Source: Dehalococcoidia bacterium
Lineage (GTDB): Bacteria; Chloroflexota; Dehalococcoidia; GIF9; AB-539-J10
Assembly (NCBI GenBank): GCA_030621105.1
Contig: JAUXIH010000014.1
Location: 1-14,022 of the forward strand
Reading direction: 5' to 3'
Length of the DNA: 14,022 bases
Shown here: positions 1 to 6,616 of the stretch, piece by piece
Layout: every line of letters begins with the position of its first letter
Position numbering within the stretch: position 1 is the stretch's first letter
Translations under genes and position numbers: made by a program
Notes under the pieces: model-generated
What the model saw: only the letters and a program-made list of their open reading frames with translations
Database searches by the model: none
Told to the model about the DNA's origin: nothing

Positions 1-211
1 GCAAGATTTAAGTAATAGTCTTGCCCTCTTCATATTATTGTAGAGATTGTGAGACAGTAGTTCAGGGCAATCGCAGCTTTCTCTCTATATATCTGCATAT
101 TCCATTTCTAAGGCTATGGTAGACATGTATTTTATCCTTAAAACAAAACCACGTTGATTGTATTCCTTGATAGAAATTGAAGATAGAAAGGCCTCATTAA
201 AGAGCAACGAA

Positions 212-409
212 ATGCTGCCGAAAATTTGCAAGTGGTATCCAGTTTGCTCGATGAAAACTTACTATGAACAAGGGAAACTGGATAAAATGTGGGTTGAGCA
301 ATATTGTGTGAAGGACTGGAATAGTTGTATCAGGTATCAAATGGAAGAGAGATGCGAGCCACATCCTGATTGCATGCTACCCAATGGGGTTATTGATAGC
401 AGTCTATGA
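212..409 (+). CDS. Small six-cysteine protein, function unknown
   Basis: I do not assign a function. From ATG 212 the product is 65 residues with six cysteines, arranged as Cys-x5-Cys near the N-terminus, Cys-x6-Cys in the middle and two more near the end, plus many aromatic residues. Such spacing suggests a bound metal or Fe-S cluster, which is inference. The motifs around CKWYPVC, KDWNSCIRYQMEE and HPDCMLPNG look like a conserved small protein family I have seen in anaerobes but cannot name reliably. The frame is open from TTG 158, which would add 18 residues, but no Shine-Dalgarno precedes that TTG; ATG 212 sits after AAAGAG and starts just before the conserved part. The PflA-like radical SAM gene follows 70 bp downstream on the same strand, so the two may be co-transcribed. 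Confidence 0.6.
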   Translation: MLPKICKWYPVCSMKTYYEQGKLDKMWVEQYCVKDWNSCIRYQMEERCEPHPDCMLPNGVIDSSL

Positions 410-479
410 ATGTAAAGCCTTGAGGTTCAAGAATCACGTCATCACCAGGGGAAGCATAATCTAATAACGGAGAGAAAAA

Positions 480-1481
480 GTGGAGCCTTCTTATCTTAAG
501 CTGTATCGTTCTGGTGAATTAGAACACAGAGCCAACAGATTAGAGGCTCATTTGAAATCATGTGATATATGCCCCAGAAGATGTTCTGTTAATCGGCTGA
601 AAAATGAGCAAGGATTTTGTCACTCCGGTTACCTGGCCATAGTTGCTACAATATGCGACCACCATGGAGAGGAACCAGTGATTTCAGGTATTAATGGTAC
701 AGGGGCTGTTTTCTTTGGTAATTGCAACATGCGCTGTGTGTATTGCCAAAATTATGAAATCAGTCAAGATCCAGAACACCAGAACTTTAAAGAGGTAGAC
801 TCTCTTTCACTAGCTCGACGTTTAATATATCTTCAAGATAATCTCGGATGTCACAATATCAGTTTTATTTCACCTTCCCACTTCGTGCCCCAGATGGTTC
901 GAGCTGTTCTAGATGCAGTACCACTGGGACTCAGAATACCAATAATTTACAATACCAATGCCTATGATTCTGTAATGACACTTCAGTCCTTAGAGAATAT
1001 CGTGGATGTATACTTACCTGATTTGAAATATGCTTCTGATGTTTGGGCATCTCATTTCTCTCATACCAGCGATTATGTGATGCGATCTCATCAGGCTATT
1101 CTCGAAATGTATCGCCAGGTTGGGGATGCGCTAATTCTGGATGACTCAGGTTTAGTACAGAGAGGGCTGATTGTACGACACCTTATTCTTCCCAACTCAT
1201 TGGCGGGTAGCAGAGGATCACTAACTTGGTTAGCCAATGAGGTTTCTCCTAGGATAACTATGAGTATTATGAGCCAATATTACCCCAGTTATCAGGCTTC
1301 TGAGATACCACTGCTGCGGCGCAAAATCTCTGAAGAAGAGTACATGAATGTCATTCAAATGCTTGGTGAATTGGGTCTAGAAAATGGCTGGATCCAGAAG
1401 CTGGATGCGGCAGATAATTATCTGCCGCACTTTGATGGTAGGGCTCATCCTTTCGTATCAAGCAAGTCTGAATTTATTTAG
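480..1481 (+). CDS. Radical SAM protein, PflA-related (PflX/COG1313 type)
   Basis: The 333-residue product carries the radical SAM signature Cys-x3-Cys-x2-Cys at C82, C86 and C89 (GNCNMRCVYCQN), which binds the [4Fe-4S] cluster used to cleave S-adenosylmethionine. A second group, C28-x2-C31-x3-C35-x11-C47, lies before it, and a HGEEP-x-ISG segment follows around residues 62-70. Both are typical of the pyruvate formate-lyase-activase-like proteins called PflX/COG1313. No glycyl radical enzyme lies nearby, so the substrate is unknown. The start is GTG 480, preceded by GGAGAG at 469-474 with a 5-nt spacer. Length is normal for the family, and the tail with NYLPHF and HPF looks conserved. The gene contains a perfect palindrome at 1406-1429. 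Confidence 0.85.
   Translation: MEPSYLKLYRSGELEHRANRLEAHLKSCDICPRRCSVNRLKNEQGFCHSGYLAIVATICDHHGEEPVISGINGTGAVFFGNCNMRCVYCQNYEISQDPEHQNFKEVDSLSLARRLIYLQDNLGCHNISFISPSHFVPQMVRAVLDAVPLGLRIPIIYNTNAYDSVMTLQSLENIVDVYLPDLKYASDVWASHFSHTSDYVMRSHQAILEMYRQVGDALILDDSGLVQRGLIVRHLILPNSLAGSRGSLTWLANEVSPRITMSIMSQYYPSYQASEIPLLRRKISEEEYMNVIQMLGELGLENGWIQKLDAADNYLPHFDGRAHPFVSSKSEFI
1406..1429. repeat. Perfect 24-bp palindrome inside the radical SAM gene
   Basis: The half TGCGGCAGATAA is followed directly by its exact reverse complement with no spacer, and the symmetry ends at both sides. It lies in codons for residues 309-317 near the protein C-terminus. It could form a cruciform or, in RNA, a hairpin with a tight loop, or be a binding site for a dimeric protein. 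No T-run follows, so it does not look like an intrinsic terminator. Confidence 0.9.
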
Positions 1482-1744
1482 ACTGGGCCTCAGGATATTC
1501 GTTTCGGGAATAAGTAATGCCAGCAGTATTTTGATAGCGCTTGATGGAAAGCTGTCAGTGAATGAAACACAAAGGAAATGCTGGTTGGCTCAGAAAATTC
1601 TGATAAGTTACAGGTGATAGAGAAAGCGTGAGGTAAAAGTGAAGGAATTCAGGATTGATAACAAACTTCCACAACAAGCAATAGACAGAGAAACATTTAA
1701 GAAAAGTTAATAAGAAAAAATATCGATGCAGAAAGAAACTATAG

Positions 1745-1818
1745 TACGCCTAGAGGGATTCGAACCCTCGACCCCCGGTTCCGAAGACCGGTGCTCTTGT
1801 CCGCTGAGCTATAGGCGC
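1745..1818 (-). tRNA. tRNA-Arg (anticodon UCG)
   Basis: A complete 74-nt cloverleaf reads on the minus strand. The acceptor GCGCCTA pairs with TAGGCGT, with a G-T first pair. The D stem is GCTC/GAGC, the anticodon stem CCGGT/ACCGG has the seven-base loop CTTCGGA, and the T arm GAGGG-TTCGAAT-CCCTC is perfect. Loop positions 34-36 are TCG, which reads CGA arginine codons. The discriminator is A and CCA is not encoded (CTA follows), so CCA must be added after transcription. It lies 3 nt downstream of tRNA-His and is almost certainly in the same transcript. A T6 run lies downstream at 1720-1715 (minus strand) but without a convincing hairpin. Confidence 0.95.
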
Positions 1819-1821
1819 AAG

Positions 1822-1896
1822 GGTGAGTGGAGGGATTTGAACCCTCGATCTCCAGGGCCACAACCTGACGCCTTAAACCACTAGGCTACACTCACC
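1822..1896 (-). tRNA. tRNA-His (anticodon GUG)
   Basis: The 75-nt gene on the minus strand has acceptor GTGAGTG/CACTCAC, D stem GCCT/AGGC, anticodon stem TCAGG/CCTGG with loop TTGTGGC, and T arm GAGGG-TTCAAAT-CCCTC. Anticodon positions 34-36 are GTG, histidine. The extra 5' base G-1 opposite discriminator C73, the identity element for histidyl-tRNA synthetase, is present in the DNA. CCA is not encoded. It has its own promoter just upstream (1909-1938) and precedes tRNA-Arg by 3 nt. Confidence 0.96.
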
Positions 1897-1908
1897 ATAT
1901 TGGGGCTT

Positions 1909-1938
1909 ATTATACTAAGGAATTGTATTTACTGCCAA
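1909..1938 (-). promoter_or_regulatory. Sigma70-type promoter for tRNA-His/tRNA-Arg
   Basis: On the minus strand TTGGCA (1938-1933) and a perfect TATAAT (1914-1909) are separated by 18 nt. The -10 box ends 12 nt before the tRNA-His 5' base, leaving a very short leader. The -35 begins 10 nt after the stop codon of the upstream UPF0280 gene, so the tRNAs can be transcribed independently of that operon. The -35 also forms half of a dyad, TGCCAA-T-TTGGCA at 1933-1945. Confidence 0.7.
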
Positions 1939-1948
1939 TTTGGCACCA

Positions 1949-2680
1949 TTAGTTAATTGGCACAATTTTTATCTTTCCCCATGCCCCTATTTTCTCCCCT
2001 TTGATGATTACCACCCCATCAATCCCATCTATATTTTGGGATTCAGCAATAATGTTGTCTACATTATCTTCGTCAGTGATCATATTTCCGATGGCGGTTG
2101 CCATTGCATCAGCCAAGGCTGTAGATGGAGAAACAACAGTGACTGCATCAGCATAACCAAGGCTTAGTGAATGCCCTATGATTGCTGACGAGGTACACAC
2201 TCCTATAGGGGTGTCATTAGGATTAATCTCCAAGGCAAGCTTCCCTGTGAATGGTGATGGCCCTGCGTATATCCCTACTAATCTGGGCCTCAAAGTTCTT
2301 ATATATATATCACCCCCATTTTCTACAATCACGTCTGGTGAAAATGATTCCAGATCTTTACCCACAGCTTCTGCCATGGCTCCAGCTACTGCAGCCATAG
2401 GGCCCGTGCCAGCTATTTGACCTGCTTTACACATCTCTTTGATAATGGCTGGCGCATTTTCCTCGACTTGATATGGTTTTAGTAGTGTTAGAAATATTGG
2501 ATGGCGCATGATATATCTCTCCAGAATACCGCGATGCTTCAGCACAGATTTCATGGCTTCATTTTTGAATTGTTTCCTTGTTTGAATATGGAGGTCTGTT
2601 TGCTTCACTACGATGTGAAAAGGAACTAAGTCATTACTCCAAACATTCTTGTGATGTTGAAATGAAGATGGTGAATGCAT
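1949..2680 (-). CDS. UPF0280/COG2122 ApbE-like protein (homocysteine system)
   Basis: The 243-residue product has hallmarks of UPF0280: AGTGPMAAVAGAMAEAVG (roughly residues 91-108), the ENGGDIYI segment, and the Cys-Thr-Ser-Ser-containing GVCTSSAIIGHSLSLGYADAV-type stretch. The family is distantly related to ApbE flavin transferases. In Methanosarcina a COG2122 protein was linked genetically to homocysteine biosynthesis together with COG1900 and a NIL-ferredoxin, and its exact reaction is not settled. Here it is the last gene of an operon containing both partners, and its ATG follows the ferredoxin stop codon with no gap (TAGATG), so translation is probably coupled. I see no signal peptide or membrane segment, so it should be cytosolic. 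The identification is firm; the role is inferred from context. Confidence 0.88.
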   Translation of the reverse strand: MHSPSSFQHHKNVWSNDLVPFHIVVKQTDLHIQTRKQFKNEAMKSVLKHRGILERYIMRHPIFLTLLKPYQVEENAPAIIKEMCKAGQIAGTGPMAAVAGAMAEAVGKDLESFSPDVIVENGGDIYIRTLRPRLVGIYAGPSPFTGKLALEINPNDTPIGVCTSSAIIGHSLSLGYADAVTVVSPSTALADAMATAIGNMITDEDNVDNIIAESQNIDGIDGVVIIKGEKIGAWGKIKIVPIN

Positions 2681-3091
2681 CTAGAAATATAACTTCATGG
2701 CTCGGGGAGGACAAGCCTTGATACATAAGCCACAGACAACACATTTATTGTGGTCAAACAGTATCTTTCTTGTTTTGGGCTCCACGGAGAAGGCTTTAGT
2801 AGGGCAGATGGTAACACAGGCCCCACAATTGGTACACCTGGATTCATCTCGGACCACGTCTTGTGACAAGGATTGGATGTTCACGCCGGTATCTGTAAGA
2901 TATTGGATTCCCTTGTCATAATTTCCTTTATTGCCACTTAATTCTATGATGAGTAACCCTTCCTCACCAGGTGATATCGAAGCCTTAATAATGTTAAAAC
3001 GAAGGTCATAATCTTTAACTAGATGCCAAACTACTGCTTGGCCTGTGATGCGGGGGGGGAAATGAAGCACTATTCTTCTCGATATTTTCAT
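2681..3091 (-). CDS. NIL-domain ferredoxin, 2x[4Fe-4S]
   Basis: The 136-residue product has an N-terminal NIL domain (about residues 1-77, with FPP near the start and FNI-x-KA-x-I-x-P-x-EEG) of the type found on methionine-import ATPases. A bacterial-type ferredoxin module follows. Its two clusters are bound by C86-x2-C89-x2-C92-x3-C96-Pro and C117-x2-C120-x2-C123-x3-C127-Pro. The same architecture occurs in Methanosarcina MA1822, which works with the COG1900 protein MA1821 in making homocysteine from aspartate semialdehyde and sulfide, probably supplying electrons. The start ATG overlaps the COG1900 stop codon (ATGA), and its own stop abuts the next gene. A run of eight C residues on the coding strand lies at codons 11-14; at the present length it keeps the correct frame. 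Confidence 0.92.
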   Translation of the reverse strand: MKISRRIVLHFPPRITGQAVVWHLVKDYDLRFNIIKASISPGEEGLLIIELSGNKGNYDKGIQYLTDTGVNIQSLSQDVVRDESRCTNCGACVTICPTKAFSVEPKTRKILFDHNKCVVCGLCIKACPPRAMKLYF

Positions 3092-4302
3092 TGCGTCTCC
3101 GTGACAGGTCTTTCTTTCAGGGGTTTAAATGTTATTCCTGATTCTGCTCCAGGCAAAGGGGCCACTGCTTCAGTAAGCGTAAAGTTTCCTTTCTCTATCC
3201 AGCTTTTCAATATATCGGCAATCTCCACTGCCTTAGGATAGCTGGATAGAGAGCTTGTGGGTATATTCTTTCCTTGAAGAATAATGTTACCACTCCTGAG
3301 CTCGGCATAAGTAACTTCTCCTAGAATATTAGGCTGTAACTGGGGATAATCTTTAGAGAATTCTATGATTGGGGCAGATATTTCTGCATCAGTGATCAAT
3401 GTATGTTCCAAAATCTCTTCAGATAATATGGGTATAGGTATGCCTACCCCCACAGTTAATGTTGTGCCATATCCTAATATGCTTGTTCCCAACAGCCATG
3501 ATGGTTTCATCTGTTTCAGGTCTCCGATAAGTGATAGGTTCCCCGCGGACTCTAGGGGGACTCTTTTAGAGGTTCGAGGCACATTGGGATTATGCTGTGT
3601 CCCATGCCAAGCAACATAGCCTATACCTCCACCTAGAAAGACCTTTGTTCCTATTCCTATAGTTTTGTAATCAGGATCGTTGAGTAGAGGAGAGAGTTGC
3701 CCAGAGGTGCAGTAATTGGCGTTCCCAAAGTTTGGCTTTAACACCCCCATATAGGTGTAAATTATTTTATTTGAAGAGTTTACAGCAACTTCGTAATTCT
3801 GTGATGCGTTACGTATATTAAATAAGATAGCATTATTAATATCGCTGATGTTTATCCAGGTTTCTAGTTTCTTTCTGGGATAACAATCGGTGCCATAAGC
3901 ATTTACAACCAAAGCTATATCTTTCCCTGCTACCAGATCTTCAATAACATGTCCGCCACCATAGTTAAACTCCCCTGGATAAAACCTGTTTTTGGGATCA
4001 TCATCAGGCAAAGCAGTAGCCCCAAGCAAAACATCTACTGCAGCCAGTCCGGTATAGACAGGGACATCATTAAGGTAGGCTTTGCCACCCCCAATTTTTA
4101 TCCGTGGCTTAGTATGTCCTATGTTGAGAAAAACTCCGGACGAGCACATGGGACCAAAAGTCCCAGTGGTAATGACATCAACCTCCTTAGCTGTTCTGCT
4201 TATACCTTTTGCTTTGGCAATAGTAATTATTTCATCAGCAGTGGCTACTATGGCCTTGCCTTTACTGATCTTCTCATTGATCTCTGCAATTGTCTTTGCC
4301 AT
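3088..4302 (-). CDS. COG1900/DUF39 homocysteine biosynthesis protein (aspartate semialdehyde sulfurtransferase type)
   Basis: This 404-residue protein is a DUF39 (COG1900) member. In methanogens this family converts L-aspartate semialdehyde and sulfide into homocysteine, giving a route to methionine independent of O-acetyl- or O-succinyl-homoserine. Two cysteines in conserved-looking settings are visible: C53 in FGPMCSSG and C140 in AYGTDCYPRK. They match the expected positions of the two catalytically important cysteines of the Methanosarcina protein. A glycine-rich FLGGGIGYVAWHGTQHNP segment is also typical. Methanosarcina MA1821 carries a C-terminal CBS pair; none is present here, so this is the short form. 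The start codon lies 4 nt after the Thi4 stop, with AAGG about 10 nt upstream. The end overlaps the NIL-ferredoxin ATG by 4 nt. Confidence 0.9.
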   Translation of the reverse strand: MAKTIAEINEKISKGKAIVATADEIITIAKAKGISRTAKEVDVITTGTFGPMCSSGVFLNIGHTKPRIKIGGGKAYLNDVPVYTGLAAVDVLLGATALPDDDPKNRFYPGEFNYGGGHVIEDLVAGKDIALVVNAYGTDCYPRKKLETWINISDINNAILFNIRNASQNYEVAVNSSNKIIYTYMGVLKPNFGNANYCTSGQLSPLLNDPDYKTIGIGTKVFLGGGIGYVAWHGTQHNPNVPRTSKRVPLESAGNLSLIGDLKQMKPSWLLGTSILGYGTTLTVGVGIPIPILSEEILEHTLITDAEISAPIIEFSKDYPQLQPNILGEVTYAELRSGNIILQGKNIPTSSLSSYPKAVEIADILKSWIEKGNFTLTEAVAPLPGAESGITFKPLKERPVTETQ

Positions 4303-4306
4303 ATGA

Positions 4307-5086
4307 TTAACCTTGACTGAGCATGGCTTCGGCTAGTTTAGCTGCCTTTTTACCTGATAGAAGCATACCGCCGAATATTGGCCCCATTCTTGGTGAACCA
4401 AAGGTTGCGGTAGCAGCCATACCTGCAACGATTAGACCTGGGTACACCTCCTTGGTATTATCAGGGACTTCTCTTTCAGCTACTTCCACCCACATAGATT
4501 TTTCGCCCACTATGTTGCCAGTTGGGGTATTTAATTTCCCCCCTACTTTCCTTACAACCATCTTACAAATTTCACTATCATGGCCTGTGGAATCTATTAC
4601 TAATTTTGTTCTTATAGCTAAGGGATCGATGGGTAATTTGGCTATAGGAACAGAGCTCCAATTTAGCACCAGTCCACTAACTCTATCATTTTCTCTGATT
4701 ACCACATCCTCTGCCATGATGAGATTAAAAATCTTAGCTCCAGCCTTTATACTAAGCAAGCCAAGAGATGAAGCCAGTTCTACAGCATCAACAATGTAGC
4801 AATCATCCTGATATTTGGTGCTTGCGATCCCAAATTCATCTAATATTTCCTTTCCCTCTGTTTGAACAACAACTTTGTTGAACATCATCCCACCTCCCCA
4901 TATTCCACCACCAATACTTAACCTTTTTTCAAATATAGCGGTTTTAAACCCAGCCTGCGCCAAGTAATAGGCCGCAGTCATTCCTGAAGGACCTGCACCT
5001 ACAATGGCTACATCGAGGTCCATTGCACCAAGGAGATCTTTCATGTAGCTCTGGATTATCGCCCGCGAAATGGTAACTTCATTCAT
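4307..5086 (-). CDS. thi4: Thi4-type thiazole synthase homologue (archaeal 'ribulose-1,5-biphosphate synthetase')
   Basis: The 259-residue flavoprotein shows the dinucleotide-binding motif VGAGPSG (29-35), E53 ending the second strand, GGGIWGGGMMFN (59-70), DSTGHD (165-170) and PRMGPIFGGMLLSGKKAA (232-249). These are all hallmarks of Thi4, which makes the thiamine thiazole from NAD and glycine. Eukaryotic Thi4 sacrifices an active-site Cys for sulfur; methanogen Thi4 has His there and uses free sulfide with iron. In this protein the matching position, just before the Asp-Pro of LPIDPL, appears to be Pro152. It is the first gene of an operon with three homocysteine-synthesis genes, another sulfide-using pathway, and I see no TPP riboswitch in its leader. 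A GAAGAG ribosome site precedes ATG 5086. Family assignment is firm; thiazole synthesis as the actual role is less certain. Confidence 0.88.
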   Translation of the reverse strand: MNEVTISRAIIQSYMKDLLGAMDLDVAIVGAGPSGMTAAYYLAQAGFKTAIFEKRLSIGGGIWGGGMMFNKVVVQTEGKEILDEFGIASTKYQDDCYIVDAVELASSLGLLSIKAGAKIFNLIMAEDVVIRENDRVSGLVLNWSSVPIAKLPIDPLAIRTKLVIDSTGHDSEICKMVVRKVGGKLNTPTGNIVGEKSMWVEVAEREVPDNTKEVYPGLIVAGMAATATFGSPRMGPIFGGMLLSGKKAAKLAEAMLSQG

Positions 5087-5187
5087 GATAATCTCTTCAA
5101 TTTCATCATTCTACCAATCCCTAAATATAAACTCTGAGAATAAAGATGCACATAAATTTCATCACACAAACAACACATTATCGTGGT

Positions 5188-5193
5188 ATTATA
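5188..5193 (-). promoter_or_regulatory. thi4: Candidate -10 box for the Thi4-homocysteine operon
   Basis: A perfect TATAAT reads on the minus strand about 100 nt upstream of the Thi4 ATG. No good -35 hexamer lies 16-18 nt before it (the best is a weak TTATGT with a 19-nt spacer), so an activator may be needed or the true promoter may differ. The roughly 95-nt leader that would result contains no recognisable THI box, S-box or T-box. Confidence 0.4.
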
Positions 5194-5241
5194 CAGGAAC
5201 TAGGAATATAATACATAACACTTGCATTTTGTTATGCAGCT

Positions 5242-5270
5242 TTGACATGCGGGCTGTTCAGTGATACTAT
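5242..5270 (+). promoter_or_regulatory. Sigma70-type promoter for the CorC-like gene
   Basis: A perfect TTGACA (5242-5247) is followed after exactly 17 nt by TACTAT (5265-5270). Transcription should begin near 5277, giving a leader of about 65 nt before GTG 5342. A dyad, GTGAT-ACT-ATCAC (5261-5273), covers the -10 box, and another, TGCAT-N6-ATGCA (5223-5238), sits just before the -35. Either could be an operator, but this is inference. Confidence 0.75.
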
Positions 5271-5341
5271 CACCAGGTGGGAGCCGATTTGGCTAACGTA
5301 ATATTGGTTTTCTGTGCACAGTTTTAAGGGGGTGGTGAGGG

Positions 5342-6616
5342 GTGGATAGCTCCACTGCCGGACTCTTGGTAGCTCTCTTCATATGTTTGCTTCTCTCTGC
5401 TTTTTTTTCCAGTGCTGAATCATCTTTTGTTGCTTTGCCGAAACTCCGTTTGAGGTATATGAAGGAGAGTGGAGTTCGGGGAGCGAACCAACTAGCCAAG
5501 CTGGCTGAAAGGCCAGGGCGATACCTGTCTACAGTATTATTAGGGAATAACATTGTAAATGTAGCTGCTGCTACTCTTGGGACCATAGTAGCAGTAACTA
5601 TTCTTGGTCCACTGTGGGGGCCTATTAGTGCTACTGTTGGAGTGACAGCGTTGCTTCTAATCTTTGGTGAAGTAATTCCCAAAACTTTTGCCATTCACCA
5701 CGCTCAGAGATTAGCTCTGCTTTACACAACACCAATAAGGGCAACTCAATTTCTCTTTTATCCCGTTGTGATGGCGTTGGAACACATTGGATGGGGAATT
5801 ACCCAGATGGCAGCTGGGGCTGAGAGAGACACGCTGGTTAGTGAAGGGGAAATAAGATCTGTTATCGATGTGGGTGAAAGTGAGGGTGTTGTGGAGCGAG
5901 GTGAGGCAAAAATGTTGCATAAGATTTTCGAGTTTACTGATCGTCCAGTAAGTAAAATCATGATTTCTAGAACAGAAATCAGATGGCTGGAGCAAGGCAC
6001 TACTCTAAACGATTTCCTGCATATCTATGCGAATATGCCATATAGCAGGTTCCCTGTATACGCAGATAATACTGATAATGTTACTGGCATTCTATTCGCC
6101 AAAGATGTGCTTAGGAAGATGAGCGCTAATCCTATTCGCGAAGAAAACACAATTGATGATTTGGTTAGGCCTGCTCATTTTATTCCTGAGTCGAAGCACT
6201 TAGGAGAGCTTCTCAAGGAAATGCGCAAAGATGTTTACCATATAGCAATTGTCGTCGATGAATTTGGGGGAATATCCGGAATGATTACCCTAGGGCAACT
6301 AACTGAAGAAATAGTAGGGGATATACGCGATGAGATGGTTGAAGAGGATGAAGATTTTGTAGTAACCGGAGATAATACCTTTCAGCTAGATGGAGGTTTT
6401 CGCGTTGAGGATGCCAATACGGAATTATCACTGAATCTGCCCTCAGGTGATTATGAGACCGTGGCTGGTTTTATACTCAGTCGTCTAGGTCGGGTTCCAA
6501 AACAGGGAGAGCAATTAAAATATCGCAATCTTAAGTTCGTGGTCACCGAGATGCAGAGAATGAAGATAGAGAAAGTTATGGTAACTAAAGAAAAAGATGG
6601 AAAGGCTGCGTCTTAG
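5342..6616 (+). CDS. CNNM/CorC-HlyC family membrane protein with CBS domains
   Basis: The 424-residue product has the classic order of this family. An N-terminal CNNM (DUF21) membrane domain covers about residues 1-165, with hydrophobic segments near 6-30, 62-88, 93-110 and 118-140 and motifs SAFFSSAESS, GNN (68-70) and GEVIPK (109-114). Two CBS modules follow (about 206-330), beginning at MISRTEIRWL and including the VVDEFGGISGMIT stretch. A CorC_HlyC domain lies near 345-420. Relatives are linked to Mg2+/Co2+ efflux or homeostasis; the older name haemolysin C is misleading. The start is GTG 5342 behind a G-rich Shine-Dalgarno ending in GGTGAGG. It has a strong promoter of its own, diverging from the Thi4 operon, and its 3' end overlaps the DUF2344 gene by 20 bp. 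Confidence 0.9.
   Translation: MDSSTAGLLVALFICLLLSAFFSSAESSFVALPKLRLRYMKESGVRGANQLAKLAERPGRYLSTVLLGNNIVNVAAATLGTIVAVTILGPLWGPISATVGVTALLLIFGEVIPKTFAIHHAQRLALLYTTPIRATQFLFYPVVMALEHIGWGITQMAAGAERDTLVSEGEIRSVIDVGESEGVVERGEAKMLHKIFEFTDRPVSKIMISRTEIRWLEQGTTLNDFLHIYANMPYSRFPVYADNTDNVTGILFAKDVLRKMSANPIREENTIDDLVRPAHFIPESKHLGELLKEMRKDVYHIAIVVDEFGGISGMITLGQLTEEIVGDIRDEMVEEDEDFVVTGDNTFQLDGGFRVEDANTELSLNLPSGDYETVAGFILSRLGRVPKQGEQLKYRNLKFVVTEMQRMKIEKVMVTKEKDGKAAS

Noticed and set aside
1..24. GCAAGA...TCTTGC inverted repeat at the left edge as a terminator
   Set aside because: The arms are only 6 bp around a 12-nt loop, no T-run follows, and the upstream gene is not visible.
1384..1617. 77-residue open frame overlapping the end of the radical SAM gene
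   Set aside because: More than a third lies in another frame of the radical SAM gene, the remainder has no recognisable domain, and there is no ribosome site.
4323..4799. 158-residue open frame on + opposite the Thi4 gene
   Set aside because: It is antisense to a clear Thi4 protein, its translation resembles no family, and no promoter or ribosome site supports it.
5087..5187. TPP (THI-box) riboswitch in the leader of the Thi4 operon
   Set aside because: The leader is A/T-rich and about 95 nt long, with only a CTCAGAG fragment and none of the other conserved THI-box segments.
5401..5408. T8 tract in the CorC-like gene as a slippage site
   Set aside because: It encodes the Phe-Phe of the conserved SAFFSS membrane motif, so family constraint explains it.
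5293..5694. 133-residue open frame on - opposite the CorC-like gene
   Set aside because: It mirrors the start of a well-supported membrane protein gene; the open frame is a by-product of codon bias.
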